Both the position numbers and the translations under genes were made by a program. Under the pieces are notes generated by a model that saw only the letters and a list, made by a program, of their open reading frames with translations, was not told the DNA's origin and searched no databases. Shown one piece after another: positions 44,614 through 53,968 of a DNA stretch of 64,000 nt; the stretch's first letter is position 1; every line of letters begins with the position of its first letter. The stretch comes from Pseudomonas sp. KU43P (GTDB lineage: Bacteria > Pseudomonadota > Gammaproteobacteria > Pseudomonadales > Pseudomonadaceae). The stretch is from the NCBI RefSeq assembly GCF_033095865.1, contig NZ_AP019365.1:2577501-2641500 (forward strand). The letters are read 5' to 3'.

Positions 44614-44708
44614 GGATGAAAGCCTCTGTTTGCCTGGCCTTCATCTTGCGAGCAATATGGGTCAAATAAAAATTAATAAAAAAAATGCTTTGATAAGGAA
44701 CGCTAACC
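44614..44708. promoter_or_regulatory. Divergent promoter region, ALDH operon / LysR
   Basis: 95-bp AT-rich gap, unlike the rest of the window, with a run reading CAAATAAAAATTAATAAAAA. It must contain both the operon and LysR promoters and the LysR site; I could not assign -35/-10 elements confidently. Confidence 0.5.
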
Positions 44709-45602
44709 ATGTTGCCCGAGTTGAAGATCGCCCAGTTGCGCTACTTCGTCCTGGTCGCCGAACTCAAAAGCTTTCATGCCGCCGCCCGCCAAGCTTGCCG
44801 CACCCAGCCCGCGATCTCCCTGGCGGTGCGCGAGCTTGAGCAGAAACTCGACCAGGCGCTGGTCGAAAAGGGTGGGGGCAGGGTGGAGCTGACGCCGTTC
44901 GGCGAGCACTGCCTGCCGCTGTTTCGCGGTTTGCTCGAACAGCACGACCGCATCGCCCGCGAAGTGACCCTGCTGGCCCACCATGAAATCGGCCAGGTCA
45001 GCATTGCCACCGTGCCTTCGGTGGCCAGCCGCCTGCTGCCCGGGCCACTGGCGCGCTTCGTGGCCGAGCACCCGAACGTGCAGGTCAGCATTCAGGATGC
45101 TACCGCCGAACGGGTGCAGCAACTGCTGGCTCAGGGGCAGGTGGATTTCGGCATCAGCAGCCTGTGGCTGGCCGATGAACAGGTCGATTTCGCGCCGATC
45201 CTGCACGACCAGGTCGGCGTGGTGTGCCGCGCCGACCACCCGCTGGCGCAGGCCGGCGAGGCCTTGCACTGGTCGCAGCTGAAGGGGCTGGCGATGGTGC
45301 GCAACGGCACCTCGCGGCTGCTGGAGGGCAGCGAAGCCGAGACGCTGCTGGCACACAGCCGCTTGTTCGTGTCCAACATGATCTCGCTGATCGCCATGTT
45401 GGAGCAGGGTGTGGGAATCAGTACCCTGCCTTACCTGGCGTTTCCCCTGGAAAACGAAAAACTCGCCTTCCTGCCGCTGGCGGCGCCGAAGGTCGAGCGC
45501 CAGATCGGCCTACTCACGCGCAGAGGGCGCAGCCTGTCACCGGCGGCGCAGGCCTTGCGGGTGTTCTTGCAGGCGCAAATGGGCCAGCAGGGTCTGGGCT
45601 GA
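44709..45602 (+). CDS. LysR-family regulator of the ALDH/BCCT operon
   Basis: 297-residue LysR-type regulator. HTH in residues about 5-65 (LRYFVLVAELKSFHAAARQA ... PAISLAVRELEQKL), effector-binding domain from about 90. CynR/OxyR-like opening. Divergent from the aldehyde dehydrogenase gene, and therefore the probable substrate-responsive activator of the six-gene operon. Effector unknown. Confidence 0.88.
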   Translation: MLPELKIAQLRYFVLVAELKSFHAAARQACRTQPAISLAVRELEQKLDQALVEKGGGRVELTPFGEHCLPLFRGLLEQHDRIAREVTLLAHHEIGQVSIATVPSVASRLLPGPLARFVAEHPNVQVSIQDATAERVQQLLAQGQVDFGISSLWLADEQVDFAPILHDQVGVVCRADHPLAQAGEALHWSQLKGLAMVRNGTSRLLEGSEAETLLAHSRLFVSNMISLIAMLEQGVGISTLPYLAFPLENEKLAFLPLAAPKVERQIGLLTRRGRSLSPAAQALRVFLQAQMGQQGLG

Positions 45603-45607
45603 GCAGG

Positions 45608-46459
45608 TCAGCCGTTAGCGGAGCGTCGCTTTTTCTGCCGGTACATGGCGCCGTCGGCATGGCTGAGCAAGGTGTCGGCATCCTGGCCGTCGACCGGGTA
45701 GCAGGCAATGCCGATGCTGCAGGACGGCATGGGCAGGCCGCCGCAGTCTTCGTCCAGGGGCGGCGCCATGGCGGCGAGAATCTGCGCGGTCTTCTCGGCA
45801 ATGGCGCCGGGCGACTCCATCTCGGTGAGCAGCAGGGTGAATTCGTCACCGCCCATGCGCGCCACCGTGTCGTGCTCACCCATGCAGGTCTCCAGGCGCC
45901 GGGCCACCGCGCAGAGCACGCGGTCGCCCATGGCATGGCCATGTTCGTCATTGATGGCCTTGAAGTCGTTGATATCGAGAAACAGCAGCGCCAGTGGGCG
46001 TTGCCGCTGCAGCGCCCTGTTCAGGCGCTGGTTGAACAGCGAGCGGTTGCTCAGGCGGGTCAGCGGGTCGTGATGGGCGAGAAAACGCAGTTCTTCCTCG
46101 GCCTTGGCCTGGGCCGTGACGTTGCGCGCCACGCCGATGCGTGCGCCGACTTCCTCGGACCAGAAGGCTGACCAGAGAATGTGCACGATACCGCCGTCCT
46201 TGCGCAGGTAGCGATTGCGGAAATCGCAGTGGGGTTGGCCGTTCATCACCCGGATGATCGAGGCCCGCGTGGCCTCCAGGTCGTCGGGGTGCATGTAATG
46301 GGTGATCGGGGGGCCGATCAGTTCCTCGGCCTGGTAGCCAAGCAAGGCTTCGCAGGCGTTGCTGACGAACACGATCGTGTTGTCCCGGTCGACCACGAAC
46401 ACCGTGTCCAGCATCAGGTGGATCAGCTTGGGGTAGAGGGCTTGCAGGTCAACGGCCAT
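45608..46459 (-). CDS. PAS-GGDEF diguanylate cyclase
   Basis: 283-residue cytosolic cyclase: PAS domain about 8-120 (HLMLDTVFVVDRDNTIVFVS ... MHPDDLEATRASI) and GGDEF domain about 130-280 with active site ARMGGDEFTLLL. The position five residues before the motif reads GEHD, so the RxxD inhibitory site is absent and no product feedback is expected there. Start at 46459 is not strongly supported by a Shine-Dalgarno sequence; upstream in-frame ATGs exist. Convergent with LysR. Confidence 0.87.
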   Translation of the reverse strand: MAVDLQALYPKLIHLMLDTVFVVDRDNTIVFVSNACEALLGYQAEELIGPPITHYMHPDDLEATRASIIRVMNGQPHCDFRNRYLRKDGGIVHILWSAFWSEEVGARIGVARNVTAQAKAEEELRFLAHHDPLTRLSNRSLFNQRLNRALQRQRPLALLFLDINDFKAINDEHGHAMGDRVLCAVARRLETCMGEHDTVARMGGDEFTLLLTEMESPGAIAEKTAQILAAMAPPLDEDCGGLPMPSCSIGIACYPVDGQDADTLLSHADGAMYRQKKRRSANG

Positions 46460-46580
46460 GGGCGGGGGAGTCCGATAGCGAGGCTCGGTCGACGGCAGCA
46501 TACACAGGGCTCGGCCCGCGCCACCAGCGGCTGACAGCAATTTTGTTCGGGGGCCTTCGCTGGGGCAGTGCTGAGGTATC

Positions 46581-47381
46581 ATGCCAAACCTTGTCCCAGA
46601 GCCTGCCGTGCCTTTCATGACTGTCTTCTACCTGAAATTTCTCATCACCCCTACGCTGATGCTGGCCATTTCACTGGCGGCCAGGCGCTGGGGCACCAAG
46701 ATTGGCGGCCTGCTCTCCGGCCTGCCGGTCACCTCGGCCCTGGTGATTCTGTTTCTCAGCCTGGAGCAAGGCGCCGAGTTTGCCCTGCAGGCGGTGCCGG
46801 GGGCGTTGGCGGGGCTGGCTGCGGTTCAGGCGACCTACTTGTTCTACTTCCTGGTCACCCGTCGGGTTTCAGCCTTGATCGGTTGCCTGGCAGCGTTGGC
46901 GGTGTACGCCGCCTGTGCCTGGCTGATGAGCCGCCTGGGCCTGGTGGCCGCGTCGGTGGCGGTAACGCTGGCGCTGCTCAGCGTGATCATCCTGGTCACC
47001 CGGCCAAAGGCAGAAAGTGCCCCGGCCAAGGTCGTGGCGTTGCCACGCTGGGTCATCCCCATGCGTATGCTCACCGCCACCTTGCTGCTGGTGGCGATCA
47101 CGGCCAGCGCCGAGTGGCTGGGGCCGGTAGCCAGCGGCTTGCTGGCACCGATCCCGGTAATCGCCTGGCCTCTGGCCGTGTTCGCCCATGTTCAGGGCGG
47201 GCATCAGGAACTCGGGGCGATCGTGCGGGGCAATGCCATCGGCGCGGTAGGGGTACTGGGCTTCTACCTTGCCGTGAAAGCTTCGATCGAGCAGTGGGGC
47301 ACGCTGCCGTCGGTTGCCACCGCCGTGGTGTTGGCGGTGGCGGCGACATTCTTGTTGGCGCGCTGGCTGGATAAGCGCTGA
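46581..47381 (+). CDS. Hydrophobic membrane protein of unknown function
   Basis: 266-residue inner-membrane protein with about eight helices. The N-terminal part FLITPTLMLAISLAARRWGTK followed by GGLLSGLPVTSALVILFLSL is seen in a family of uncharacterised bacterial membrane proteins. TGAGG precedes ATG 46581; ATG 46617 is an alternative that would place the first helix nearer the N-terminus. Monocistronic. Confidence 0.75.
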   Translation: MPNLVPEPAVPFMTVFYLKFLITPTLMLAISLAARRWGTKIGGLLSGLPVTSALVILFLSLEQGAEFALQAVPGALAGLAAVQATYLFYFLVTRRVSALIGCLAALAVYAACAWLMSRLGLVAASVAVTLALLSVIILVTRPKAESAPAKVVALPRWVIPMRMLTATLLLVAITASAEWLGPVASGLLAPIPVIAWPLAVFAHVQGGHQELGAIVRGNAIGAVGVLGFYLAVKASIEQWGTLPSVATAVVLAVAATFLLARWLDKR

Positions 47382-47393
47382 GGGCTGTGTCGT

Positions 47394-47423
47394 CAGGCGC
47401 CGGCGGCCCGTGCCGCGCGCCTG
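47394..47423. terminator. Hairpin between convergent membrane-protein genes
   Basis: CAGGCGC and GCGCCTG pair as outer arms (7 bp) with further GGC/GCC pairing inside, in the 50-bp gap between two convergent genes. Likely bidirectional terminator. Confidence 0.5.
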
Positions 47424-47431
47424 GCGGTCAC

Positions 47432-48742
47432 TCAGGCGAAACTGGGCTGCAGCAGCGTGCTGCGCCGGCGTATCAGCACCATCACACAGGCGAACGAGAT
47501 GAACGCCAGCAGTGAGTAGAACACCGCCAGGGGCCACCACTGGCCTGCTGCCTGGCCGGCGATCAACGTGCCCACCATCGGCGTGGTGCCGCCGATCAGC
47601 GCACCGCATGCCTGGTACGCCAGGGAGATGCCCGAATAGCGCTGGTACACCGGGAACACGTTGACGATATAGCCCGCGATCACGGCGTAGAAGGCCGAGG
47701 AGAACACCTTGGCCAGTGAGATGCCGAGGATGATCATCGTGTTCTGCCCACTGGATACCAGGCTGAACATCGCATAGGGCACCAGCATGCTGGCGCCGGA
47801 GGTCAAGAGCAGGAAGCGGCCGGCACCGACCTTGTCTGCCAGCCACGCCGCGATGGGCTGGTTGATCAGTTGAACGATGGCTACCACCGACAGGCACTCA
47901 AGGATCACCGAACTCTTGATGCCCAGGTACTGGGTGGCGTAGGCAATCATGAAGGTATTGGTGAAATAGGCCGAGGCAATGCCGATGCTGCAGGCGCCCA
48001 TCACCAGCAGTATCAACGGCCAGGCATCGCGAACCACTGCCTTGACCGGCGATCGTGCGGGTTTTTCTTGTTTGGCCAGGGCCTCGAACTCCGGTGACTC
48101 ATGCACGCCACGGCGGATCACGAAGGCCAGCAGCAACAGCAGCACGCTGCCCAGGAACGGCAGGCGCCAGCCCCAGGCATACAAATCGGCATCCGGCAGT
48201 TCGGTGATGAAGCGGAACACCATCAGCGACAGCACCAGGCCCGCTGGGCTGCCGAGCTGGGCGAACGAGGCGTAGAAGCTCTTCTTGCCTTCGGGTGCGT
48301 GCTCGCTGGCCAGCAGCACCGCGCCGCCCCATTCGCCACCCACCGCAATGCCCTGCAGGATGCGCAGAGCGACCAGCAGCACCGGTGCCAGCAAGCCGAC
48401 CTGCTCAAAGGATGGCAGCAGGCCGATGCCCACCGTCGACGCGCCCATCAGCACCAGGGTGATAATCAGCGAATACTTGCGACCGAAGCGGTCGCCCAGG
48501 TGGCCGAAGATGACCCCACCCAGCGGCCGGGCGAGAAACCCCACCGCCAGGGTGGCGAACGACGACAAGGTGCCCACCAGTTGGCTGCTGCCAGGGAAGA
48601 ACACATGGCTGAAGATCAGTGCCGACGCCGTGGCGTAGATATAGAAATCGAACCACTCGATCAGGGTGCCGAGAAACGATCCGGCGGCGGCGCGGATCGG
48701 TTGCCGCGCCCGGGTGGGCGACGCAGGGAGTGAGGTGGACAT
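47432..48742 (-). CDS. MHS-type MFS transporter
   Basis: 436-residue metabolite:H+ symporter. The family signature GTLIEWFDFYIYATASALIF lies in helix 1, GHLGDRFGRKYSL after helix 2, and RILQGIAVGGEWGGAVLLAS in helix 4. These carriers import carboxylates, betaines or aromatic acids. AAGGAAG precedes ATG 48742. An amidase gene lies upstream on the same strand after about 90 bp, so the pair may take up and hydrolyse an amide or export the product. Confidence 0.88.
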   Translation of the reverse strand: MSTSLPASPTRARQPIRAAAGSFLGTLIEWFDFYIYATASALIFSHVFFPGSSQLVGTLSSFATLAVGFLARPLGGVIFGHLGDRFGRKYSLIITLVLMGASTVGIGLLPSFEQVGLLAPVLLVALRILQGIAVGGEWGGAVLLASEHAPEGKKSFYASFAQLGSPAGLVLSLMVFRFITELPDADLYAWGWRLPFLGSVLLLLLAFVIRRGVHESPEFEALAKQEKPARSPVKAVVRDAWPLILLVMGACSIGIASAYFTNTFMIAYATQYLGIKSSVILECLSVVAIVQLINQPIAAWLADKVGAGRFLLLTSGASMLVPYAMFSLVSSGQNTMIILGISLAKVFSSAFYAVIAGYIVNVFPVYQRYSGISLAYQACGALIGGTTPMVGTLIAGQAAGQWWPLAVFYSLLAFISFACVMVLIRRRSTLLQPSFA

Positions 48743-48831
48743 AGGGCTTCCTTTGACTGTTATTGGCATTGTTCAAAAGGCATCAAGCCGGCGTTGTGTC
48801 TGCGTCTGTCGCGCTTTGCCAGCGTTGCTGT

Positions 48832-50256
48832 TCAGCCCGCCAGCGGGCGGTCGACATAGGGTCGGTTGAGCGTTTCCAGCGCCTGGGCAAAGGCCAGCAG
48901 CCGTTGCTCGTCGCGATAGCGGCCGACGATTTGCAGCCCCACCGGCAGGCCCTGCTCGCTGAAGCCGCAGGGCAGCGACAGGCACGGGTGGCCGCTGAGG
49001 GTGATCAGCGAGCAACTGGTCATCCAGTCGATGTAGGTGTCCATCGGCTGGTCGCCGATCTGCCTGACGTAAGGCTGCTCCACCGGGAACGGCAGAACCT
49101 GGCTGACCGGGGCCACGAGAAAATCGTACTGCTCCAACAACGCCTGGGTGTCGCGGAACAGGCGGGCGCGCACGGCTTCGGCGTCGATCACGTCAACGGC
49201 AGTGAACTGCCTGGCTTGCTCGATGTTCCACACCACGGTGTCCTTGAGCAGGTGGCGGTGGGTGTCGAGCAGGTGGCGATAACCACTGGCGTAGGTCAGT
49301 GCGCGCAGCACCTGGAAGGCGCGGGCGCCGCCGCTGAAGTCCGGCTCGGCCAGCTCCACGCTGCAGCCCAGGTCGGCCAGACGCTGCACGCCGGCCTCGG
49401 TCACGGCGCGCACGGCCGGCTCCACGGGCAGGCCGCCCAGGTCCGGGCTGTAGGCGATGCGTGCGCCGCGGAAGTCGCCTTGCAACGCGGCGCTCAGGGG
49501 GGACGCAGCGGATTGCAGGGACAATGGATCGCGGCGGTCTTCACCGGCGATCACGCTGAGCAGCAGGGCCACGTCGGCCACGCAGCGGCCCATGGGGCCG
49601 GCCACCGTCAATTGGCCGAAGCTGTTGTTGTTGGGCCAGTTGGGCACGCGGCCGATGGAGGGGCGCAGGCCGACGATGTTGCAGAAACTCGCCGGGTTGC
49701 GCAGCGAGCCGCCCATGTCGCTACCGTCGGCCAGGGCCACCATGCCTGAGGCCAGGGCCACCGCCGCGCCGCCACTGCTGCCGCCGCAGGTCATGGCCGG
49801 GGCGTAGGGGTTGCGGGTGGCGCCGAACACTTCATTGAAGGTCTGCGAGCCGGCACCGAATTCCGGCAGGTTGCTCTTGCCCAGCAGGATCGAGCCGGCT
49901 TCCGCCTGGCGGCTGACGATCAGCGAGTCCTGCTTGGGTACATGCTCGGCATACACCTGCGAACCCCAGGTGGTGCGCATGCCGGCGGTGAGGAACGAGT
50001 CCTTGTGCGCCACCGGCAAGCCATGCAGCGGGCCGAGTGGGCCGCCCTGGGCCTGGTGGTCATCGGCGGCTGCGGCCTTGGCCAGGGCACCTTCTGCATC
50101 GACGGTGACCAGGGCGTTGAGTTGGGGGTTGTGCCGTTCGACTTGGGCCAGGCATGCCTCGGTCAGTTCACGGGCCGACAAATGCCCTGCGCGTATTTCA
50201 GCGGCCAGTTCCCAGGCGGGGCGTGTGGCCAGGTTGCAGGAGGGTTGACCGGGCAT
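48832..50256 (-). CDS. Amidase-signature-family hydrolase
   Basis: 474-residue amidase. The Ser-cisSer-Lys triad is visible: Lys in LPVAHKDSFLTAGM, the cis-Ser and nucleophile region in MTCGGSSGGAAVALASGM. Hydrolyses amide or aryl-amide bonds in the cytosol. It is divergent from an IclR regulator and upstream of an MHS carrier, together forming a small catabolic unit. Substrate not predictable from these motifs. Confidence 0.88.
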   Translation of the reverse strand: MPGQPSCNLATRPAWELAAEIRAGHLSARELTEACLAQVERHNPQLNALVTVDAEGALAKAAAADDHQAQGGPLGPLHGLPVAHKDSFLTAGMRTTWGSQVYAEHVPKQDSLIVSRQAEAGSILLGKSNLPEFGAGSQTFNEVFGATRNPYAPAMTCGGSSGGAAVALASGMVALADGSDMGGSLRNPASFCNIVGLRPSIGRVPNWPNNNSFGQLTVAGPMGRCVADVALLLSVIAGEDRRDPLSLQSAASPLSAALQGDFRGARIAYSPDLGGLPVEPAVRAVTEAGVQRLADLGCSVELAEPDFSGGARAFQVLRALTYASGYRHLLDTHRHLLKDTVVWNIEQARQFTAVDVIDAEAVRARLFRDTQALLEQYDFLVAPVSQVLPFPVEQPYVRQIGDQPMDTYIDWMTSCSLITLSGHPCLSLPCGFSEQGLPVGLQIVGRYRDEQRLLAFAQALETLNRPYVDRPLAG

Positions 50257-50282
50257 TCGAATCTCCTTAAAGTATCGCTCTG

Positions 50283-50297
50283 CAATACTAATTATTG
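50283..50297. promoter_or_regulatory. Quasi-palindrome, candidate IclR operator
   Basis: CAATACTAATTATTG (arms CAATA/TATTG) lies in the short AT-rich gap between the divergent amidase and IclR genes. A 15-bp partial palindrome here fits IclR-family operators. Confidence 0.5.
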
Positions 50298-50381
50298 TTT
50301 GGTGGTACTATGTATATGCCAGGTCGCGGGGCGCGGTCAAGATGGCCTATGCTTGGCTACCCGAATGGAGGCAAATCGAAC

Positions 50382-51158
50382 GTGAGCGAAAAAGACGCGC
50401 GGCAGCAGCATCCGCAGTTCATCGAGACCCTGGAAAAAGGTATCCGCGTGCTGGAGATCTTCCGCGACGGCCAGCCTTCGCTGGGCCTGACCGAGCTGGC
50501 CGACGCCTGCGAGATGACCAAGAGCGCGGCCCAACGCTTCACCCATACCTGGTGCGAGCTGGGTTACCTGGCCAAGGACGAACGCTCACGGCGCTACAGC
50601 CTGACCCACAAGGCGCTGGAGCTGGGCTTTCTGTACCTCAACGCCTCGCCGCTGATCAGCCGCGCATTGCCCGCGCTCAAGCTGATCCGCGAGCGCTGCA
50701 ACCTCACCGTCAACCTGTCGGTCCTCAGCGGGCACGACATCGTCTATGTCATGCGCATTCCAGGCCCCAACCAGACCCACGCCGAGATGTTGCCAGGCCG
50801 CCGTATGCCAGCCTGGTGTACCTCGGCAGGCCGCGTGCTGCTGGCCGACCTGCCGCCCAGCCGGGTGCAGACGAGCTTGGCGCAGGTGACGCCGGTGGCC
50901 TACACCGCGCAGACAGAAGTGGACCGCGAAGTGTTGTTCGAGCGGGTGCAGGAGGCTGGCCGCAACGGCTACGCGCTCACCCGCGACCAGGTACTGGTAG
51001 GGCAGGTGGGCATCGCTGCGCCGATTCGCAACGTGCACTTCCAGGTCGTGGCGGCGATCAACATCACCGCCCAGCTCAGTGCCTGGCCGGTGGAGAAGGT
51101 GGAACAGGAGCTGGTGCCCCTGCTGATGGAAGTGAGCCAGGCGGTGAGCATCGGCTGA
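50382..51158 (+). CDS. IclR-family transcriptional regulator
   Basis: 258-residue IclR-type regulator: winged HTH about 12-75 (IETLEKGIRVLEIFRDGQPS ... MTKSAAQRFTHTW) and an effector GAF-like domain with ALTRDQVLVGQVGIAAPIRN. GTG 50382 is preferred because GGAGGC lies about 10 bases upstream and the family N-terminus fits. Divergent from the amidase gene, which it probably controls. Confidence 0.87.
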   Translation: MSEKDARQQHPQFIETLEKGIRVLEIFRDGQPSLGLTELADACEMTKSAAQRFTHTWCELGYLAKDERSRRYSLTHKALELGFLYLNASPLISRALPALKLIRERCNLTVNLSVLSGHDIVYVMRIPGPNQTHAEMLPGRRMPAWCTSAGRVLLADLPPSRVQTSLAQVTPVAYTAQTEVDREVLFERVQEAGRNGYALTRDQVLVGQVGIAAPIRNVHFQVVAAINITAQLSAWPVEKVEQELVPLLMEVSQAVSIG

Positions 51159-51344
51159 GCCGCTGTATCACTGTGTATCTCGCATCCTGCAAGACCGCTT
51201 CGCTTACAAATCCCCCAGCCTCCTGATACGCCCCGGATACAGGCCTGAGGCCAAATGAGCCAGCCCGAACGAACAGCCAGACGGCGACGTTCCCTGGCGC
51301 ATTTTGCCCTCGCGGCATGACCGTACCCATTCAGGAGCAGCACC

Positions 51345-51809
51345 ATGACCCGTACCCAACGTACCAACAAGACCCGCCTCGGCCTGCTGGGCATCGCTTT
51401 GCTCGGTGGCATCAACCTCACCGCGTCTGCCTTCGCGGTCGAGCCACTGCCTCAGGGCTATCAGCTCGCCGCCGCGGAAAAAACCGGCGAGGGCAAATGT
51501 GGCGAAGGCAAATGCGGCGCCAGTGGCGCCTCGGCCAAGGCCACCCAGGCCGAGGGCAAGTGCGGTGAAGGCAAGTGCGGCGACGCTTCGTTCGCACGGA
51601 CCGACAGCGACCATGATGGCCGGGTGTCCCGCACCGAACTGCTGGCGGTCGCCCCAGGCGCCAATGCCGAATTCGACGCGATCGACGCCGATCACGATGG
51701 CTACCTCTCCGAGGCCGAGGTGTACCAGTTCCGCAAGCATCAGTTCGATGCCAACGGCAAGCCGTTCCCCAGCGACCTCTACAGCAAGCTGAGCCAGGCC
51801 AGGAACTGA
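51345..51809 (+). CDS. hvfA: HvfA/bufferin-type copper-RiPP precursor fused to an EF-hand pair
   Basis: 154-residue secreted precursor. Signal peptide to about residue 31 ([11 protein letters not shown]). The core holds four EGKCG motifs as two tandem doublets, with C52/C57 and C73/C78, the only cysteines. They are joined by an Ala/Ser/Lys linker. In HvfA and related bufferins such cysteines become thiooxazoles that bind copper. Downstream lie two perfect EF-hand loops: D87-x-D89-x-D91-G...E98 and D114-x-D116-x-D118-G...E125. Modification genes follow directly. The EF-hand fusion is unusual for the family as I know it. CAGGAG precedes the ATG. Confidence 0.88.
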   Translation: MTRTQRTNKTRLGLLGIALLGGINLTASAFAVEPLPQGYQLAAAEKTGEGKCGEGKCGASGASAKATQAEGKCGEGKCGDASFARTDSDHDGRVSRTELLAVAPGANAEFDAIDADHDGYLSEAEVYQFRKHQFDANGKPFPSDLYSKLSQARN

Positions 51810-51822
51810 CGCTCGCCGGCAT

Positions 51823-51847
51823 CCTCCCCGGCGCCATGCCGGGGAGG
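51823..51847. terminator. Strong hairpin between RiPP precursor and modification genes
   Basis: CCTCCCCGGC-GCCAT-GCCGGGGAGG, a perfect 10-bp GC stem with a 5-base loop and no U-tract, in the 64-bp gap after the precursor gene. It probably attenuates read-through and stabilises the 5' mRNA so that precursor is made in excess over enzymes. Confidence 0.65.
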
Positions 51848-51873
51848 GCACCTCACCCCAAGGAGCCTGCTCC

Positions 51874-52713
51874 ATGACCACACCTTCCACCCTGCAGGGC
51901 GCCGGCCTTGGCCTTCGCCGTGCACTGCTGCCCGAACTGCTGGCCCTGGACACAGGGGCCGTGGATTTTCTCGAATGCGCCCCGGAAAACTGGATCGGTG
52001 TCGGTGGTGCCCATGGCCAAGGCCTGGCGCAGCTGGCCGAGCGCTTTACGCTGGCCTGCCACGGCTTGTCGCTTTCGTTGGGCGGCCCGGCACCGCTCGA
52101 TCACGGCTTTGTGCGGCAGATTCGAGGGTTTCTCGACCGTCATCGGGTGGCGCTGTTCAGCGAACACCTGAGCTACTGCACCGATGACGGCCACCTCTAC
52201 GACCTGATCCCCATGCCGTTCACCGACGAAGCCGTGCGCCATACCGCCCGACGCATCGGCGAAGTGCAAGACGCCCTGGGCCGGCGTATCGCCGTGGAAA
52301 ACATTTCCTACTACGCCGCGCCCTATCAGGCGATGAGCGAGATCGACTTTCTCCGCGCGGTGTTGAGCGAAGCAGACTGCGACCTGCTGCTGGACATCAA
52401 CAACCTGGTGGTCAACGCCTGTAACCACCGTTACGACGCCAGCCGGTTCCTCGTCCAGTTACCGCCTGAACGGGTAGCATGCCTGCACGTGGCCGGGCAT
52501 TACGACGAAGCACCGGGGCTGAAGATCGACACCCATGGCGCGAGCGTCCAGGCCGATGTCTGGGCCTTGCTTGCCGATGCCTACCAGTACCTGGGACCGC
52601 GCCCGACCTTGCTGGAGCGCGACTTCAATCTGCCGCCGCTGCCCGATTTGCTAGAAGAGGTGCAACACATTCGCAACCTGCAAACCCCGGTAAAGGCGCT
52701 GCGCCATGGCTGA
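51874..52713 (+). CDS. hvfB: DUF692 metalloenzyme (HvfB/MbnB-like)
   Basis: 279-residue DUF692 TIM-barrel iron enzyme. Metal-site and substrate motifs include [55 protein letters not shown] and [10 protein letters not shown]. Family members MbnB, TglH and HvfB oxidatively modify peptidyl cysteines with mixed-valent iron. Here the substrate should be the EGKCG cysteines of the preceding gene. AAGGAG precedes the start. The 3' end overlaps the partner gene by 8 bases. Confidence 0.9.
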   Translation: MTTPSTLQGAGLGLRRALLPELLALDTGAVDFLECAPENWIGVGGAHGQGLAQLAERFTLACHGLSLSLGGPAPLDHGFVRQIRGFLDRHRVALFSEHLSYCTDDGHLYDLIPMPFTDEAVRHTARRIGEVQDALGRRIAVENISYYAAPYQAMSEIDFLRAVLSEADCDLLLDINNLVVNACNHRYDASRFLVQLPPERVACLHVAGHYDEAPGLKIDTHGASVQADVWALLADAYQYLGPRPTLLERDFNLPPLPDLLEEVQHIRNLQTPVKALRHG

Positions 52714-53440
52714 CACCCTGCAAGCACAGTTGTTGTGCATGAGCCGCCATATCCGCGACCCTCAGGCCAACCCGCCGCCGCCAGGGGTAGAGGCACGGCG
52801 CCTGGCGGTTTACCGGCAGTTGTTCTTCGGCAACCTGCAGTCGATGCTGGCGGGGAGTTTTCCGGTGTTGAGGGCCTGCCTTGGGCCCGAGCAATGGCGG
52901 GCGCTGATCGAAGACTTCTACGCCCATCATCGTTGCCAAACCCCGTTGTTCACCGAATTGGCAGGGGAGTTGGTGGACTATCTGCACGCCCGTGCTGATC
53001 CACCGGGCTGGGTGGCGGAACTGGCCCATTACGAGTGGATCGAGACGGTGTTGCTGCTGAGCGACGCGTGCGACCCGGAAGACGAGACCACTGCCGACGT
53101 GCTGAATGACGTGCCGATGCTGTCCGGGCTGGCCATCCCGTTGGCCTATGCCTGGCCGGTCAGCCAGATCGGGCCGGGGCGCATCCCACCAGAGGTGCCG
53201 CAGGCGCCGACACGGGTGCTGGCTTACCGAGGCGCGGACCTGAAGGTGCACTTCTCGCGTTTGGCGCCATTGGCCCATGCGTTACTGGTGTCGCTGCAAG
53301 AGCAGCGCTGCAGCGGGCGTGACCATCTTGCTGCTCTGGCGCAGAGGGCAGGTGTCGAAGAGACGCAGATCGAGCCGCAAGGGCGGGCTTTGTTGAATGC
53401 CTTGCGGGCCCAAGGTGTGGTGATTGCGTTGGCGGGGTAG
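52706..53440 (+). CDS. hvfC: DUF2063 partner protein (HvfC/BufC-like)
   Basis: 244-residue protein. The N-terminal DUF2063 helical domain (about 5-95, [20 protein letters not shown] ... [16 protein letters not shown]) is labelled DNA-binding in databases, but in RiPP systems it recognises the precursor. A C-terminal partner domain follows ([18 protein letters not shown]). It overlaps hvfB, as expected for an obligate HvfBC complex. No DoxX-like hvfD gene follows; the next gene is convergent. Confidence 0.87.
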   Translation: MADTLQAQLLCMSRHIRDPQANPPPPGVEARRLAVYRQLFFGNLQSMLAGSFPVLRACLGPEQWRALIEDFYAHHRCQTPLFTELAGELVDYLHARADPPGWVAELAHYEWIETVLLLSDACDPEDETTADVLNDVPMLSGLAIPLAYAWPVSQIGPGRIPPEVPQAPTRVLAYRGADLKVHFSRLAPLAHALLVSLQEQRCSGRDHLAALAQRAGVEETQIEPQGRALLNALRAQGVVIALAG

Positions 53441-53459
53441 CCAATGTGGTCTGTTGCCC

Positions 53460-53939
53460 TTACCCCTGAGCAAACTGCCGCAGCTTCTCGCCATCGAGCC
53501 GATAGCGAATCCACTCATCCTGTGGCTCGGCCCCCAGCGACTGGTAGAAACCGATGGCCGGTTCATTCCAGTCCAGCACGCTCCACTCCAAGCGCCCACA
53601 GCCGTTCTCGACCGCCTCGCGAGCAATGTGCTGCAGCACCCTGCGCCCGGCACCGCCACCGCGTTGCTCGGGGGTGATGTACACGTCTTCCAGGTAGATG
53701 CCATTGCGCCCCAGCCAGGTCGAGTAGCTGTAGAAGTACACGGCAAACCCAATTGGCTGCCCATCGCGCTCGCAGATCAGGCTGTGCACCGTGCTGCCTT
53801 CCTCGAACAGGGTGCGTTCGATATCGTTGACGCTGGCGATCACTTCATGGCGGGCACGCTCGTACTCGGCCAGCTCGGTGATGAACGCCAGGATCTGCGC
53901 GGCGTCGGTGCGTACCGCAGGGCGAATGTTGAGGCTCAT
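53460..53939 (-). CDS. GNAT-family N-acetyltransferase
   Basis: 159-residue GNAT enzyme. The acetyl-CoA motif is EQRGGGAGRRVLQHIAREAV, and WNEPAIGFYQSLGAEPQDEW is the C-terminal signature shared with the diamine/thialysine acetyltransferases (SSAT-like: LAEYERARHEVIAS, YLEDVYITPEQRG). It probably acetylates a polyamine or thialysine-like amine. Divergent from a LysE exporter with a palindromic operator between them. Confidence 0.87.
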   Translation of the reverse strand: MSLNIRPAVRTDAAQILAFITELAEYERARHEVIASVNDIERTLFEEGSTVHSLICERDGQPIGFAVYFYSYSTWLGRNGIYLEDVYITPEQRGGGAGRRVLQHIAREAVENGCGRLEWSVLDWNEPAIGFYQSLGAEPQDEWIRYRLDGEKLRQFAQG

Positions 53940-53968
53940 GCGTCTGTTCCTTGTGCTTCAGGGTTTAG

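Noticed and set aside
49450..49700. Possible second catalytic domain or fusion in the amidase
   Set aside because: The region is a normal part of the amidase-signature fold, with no extra domain boundary visible.
51159..51344. GTATC-like repeats before hvfA as a possible ECF-sigma promoter
   Set aside because: No pair of elements with proper spacing and known consensus could be identified, so no promoter is called.
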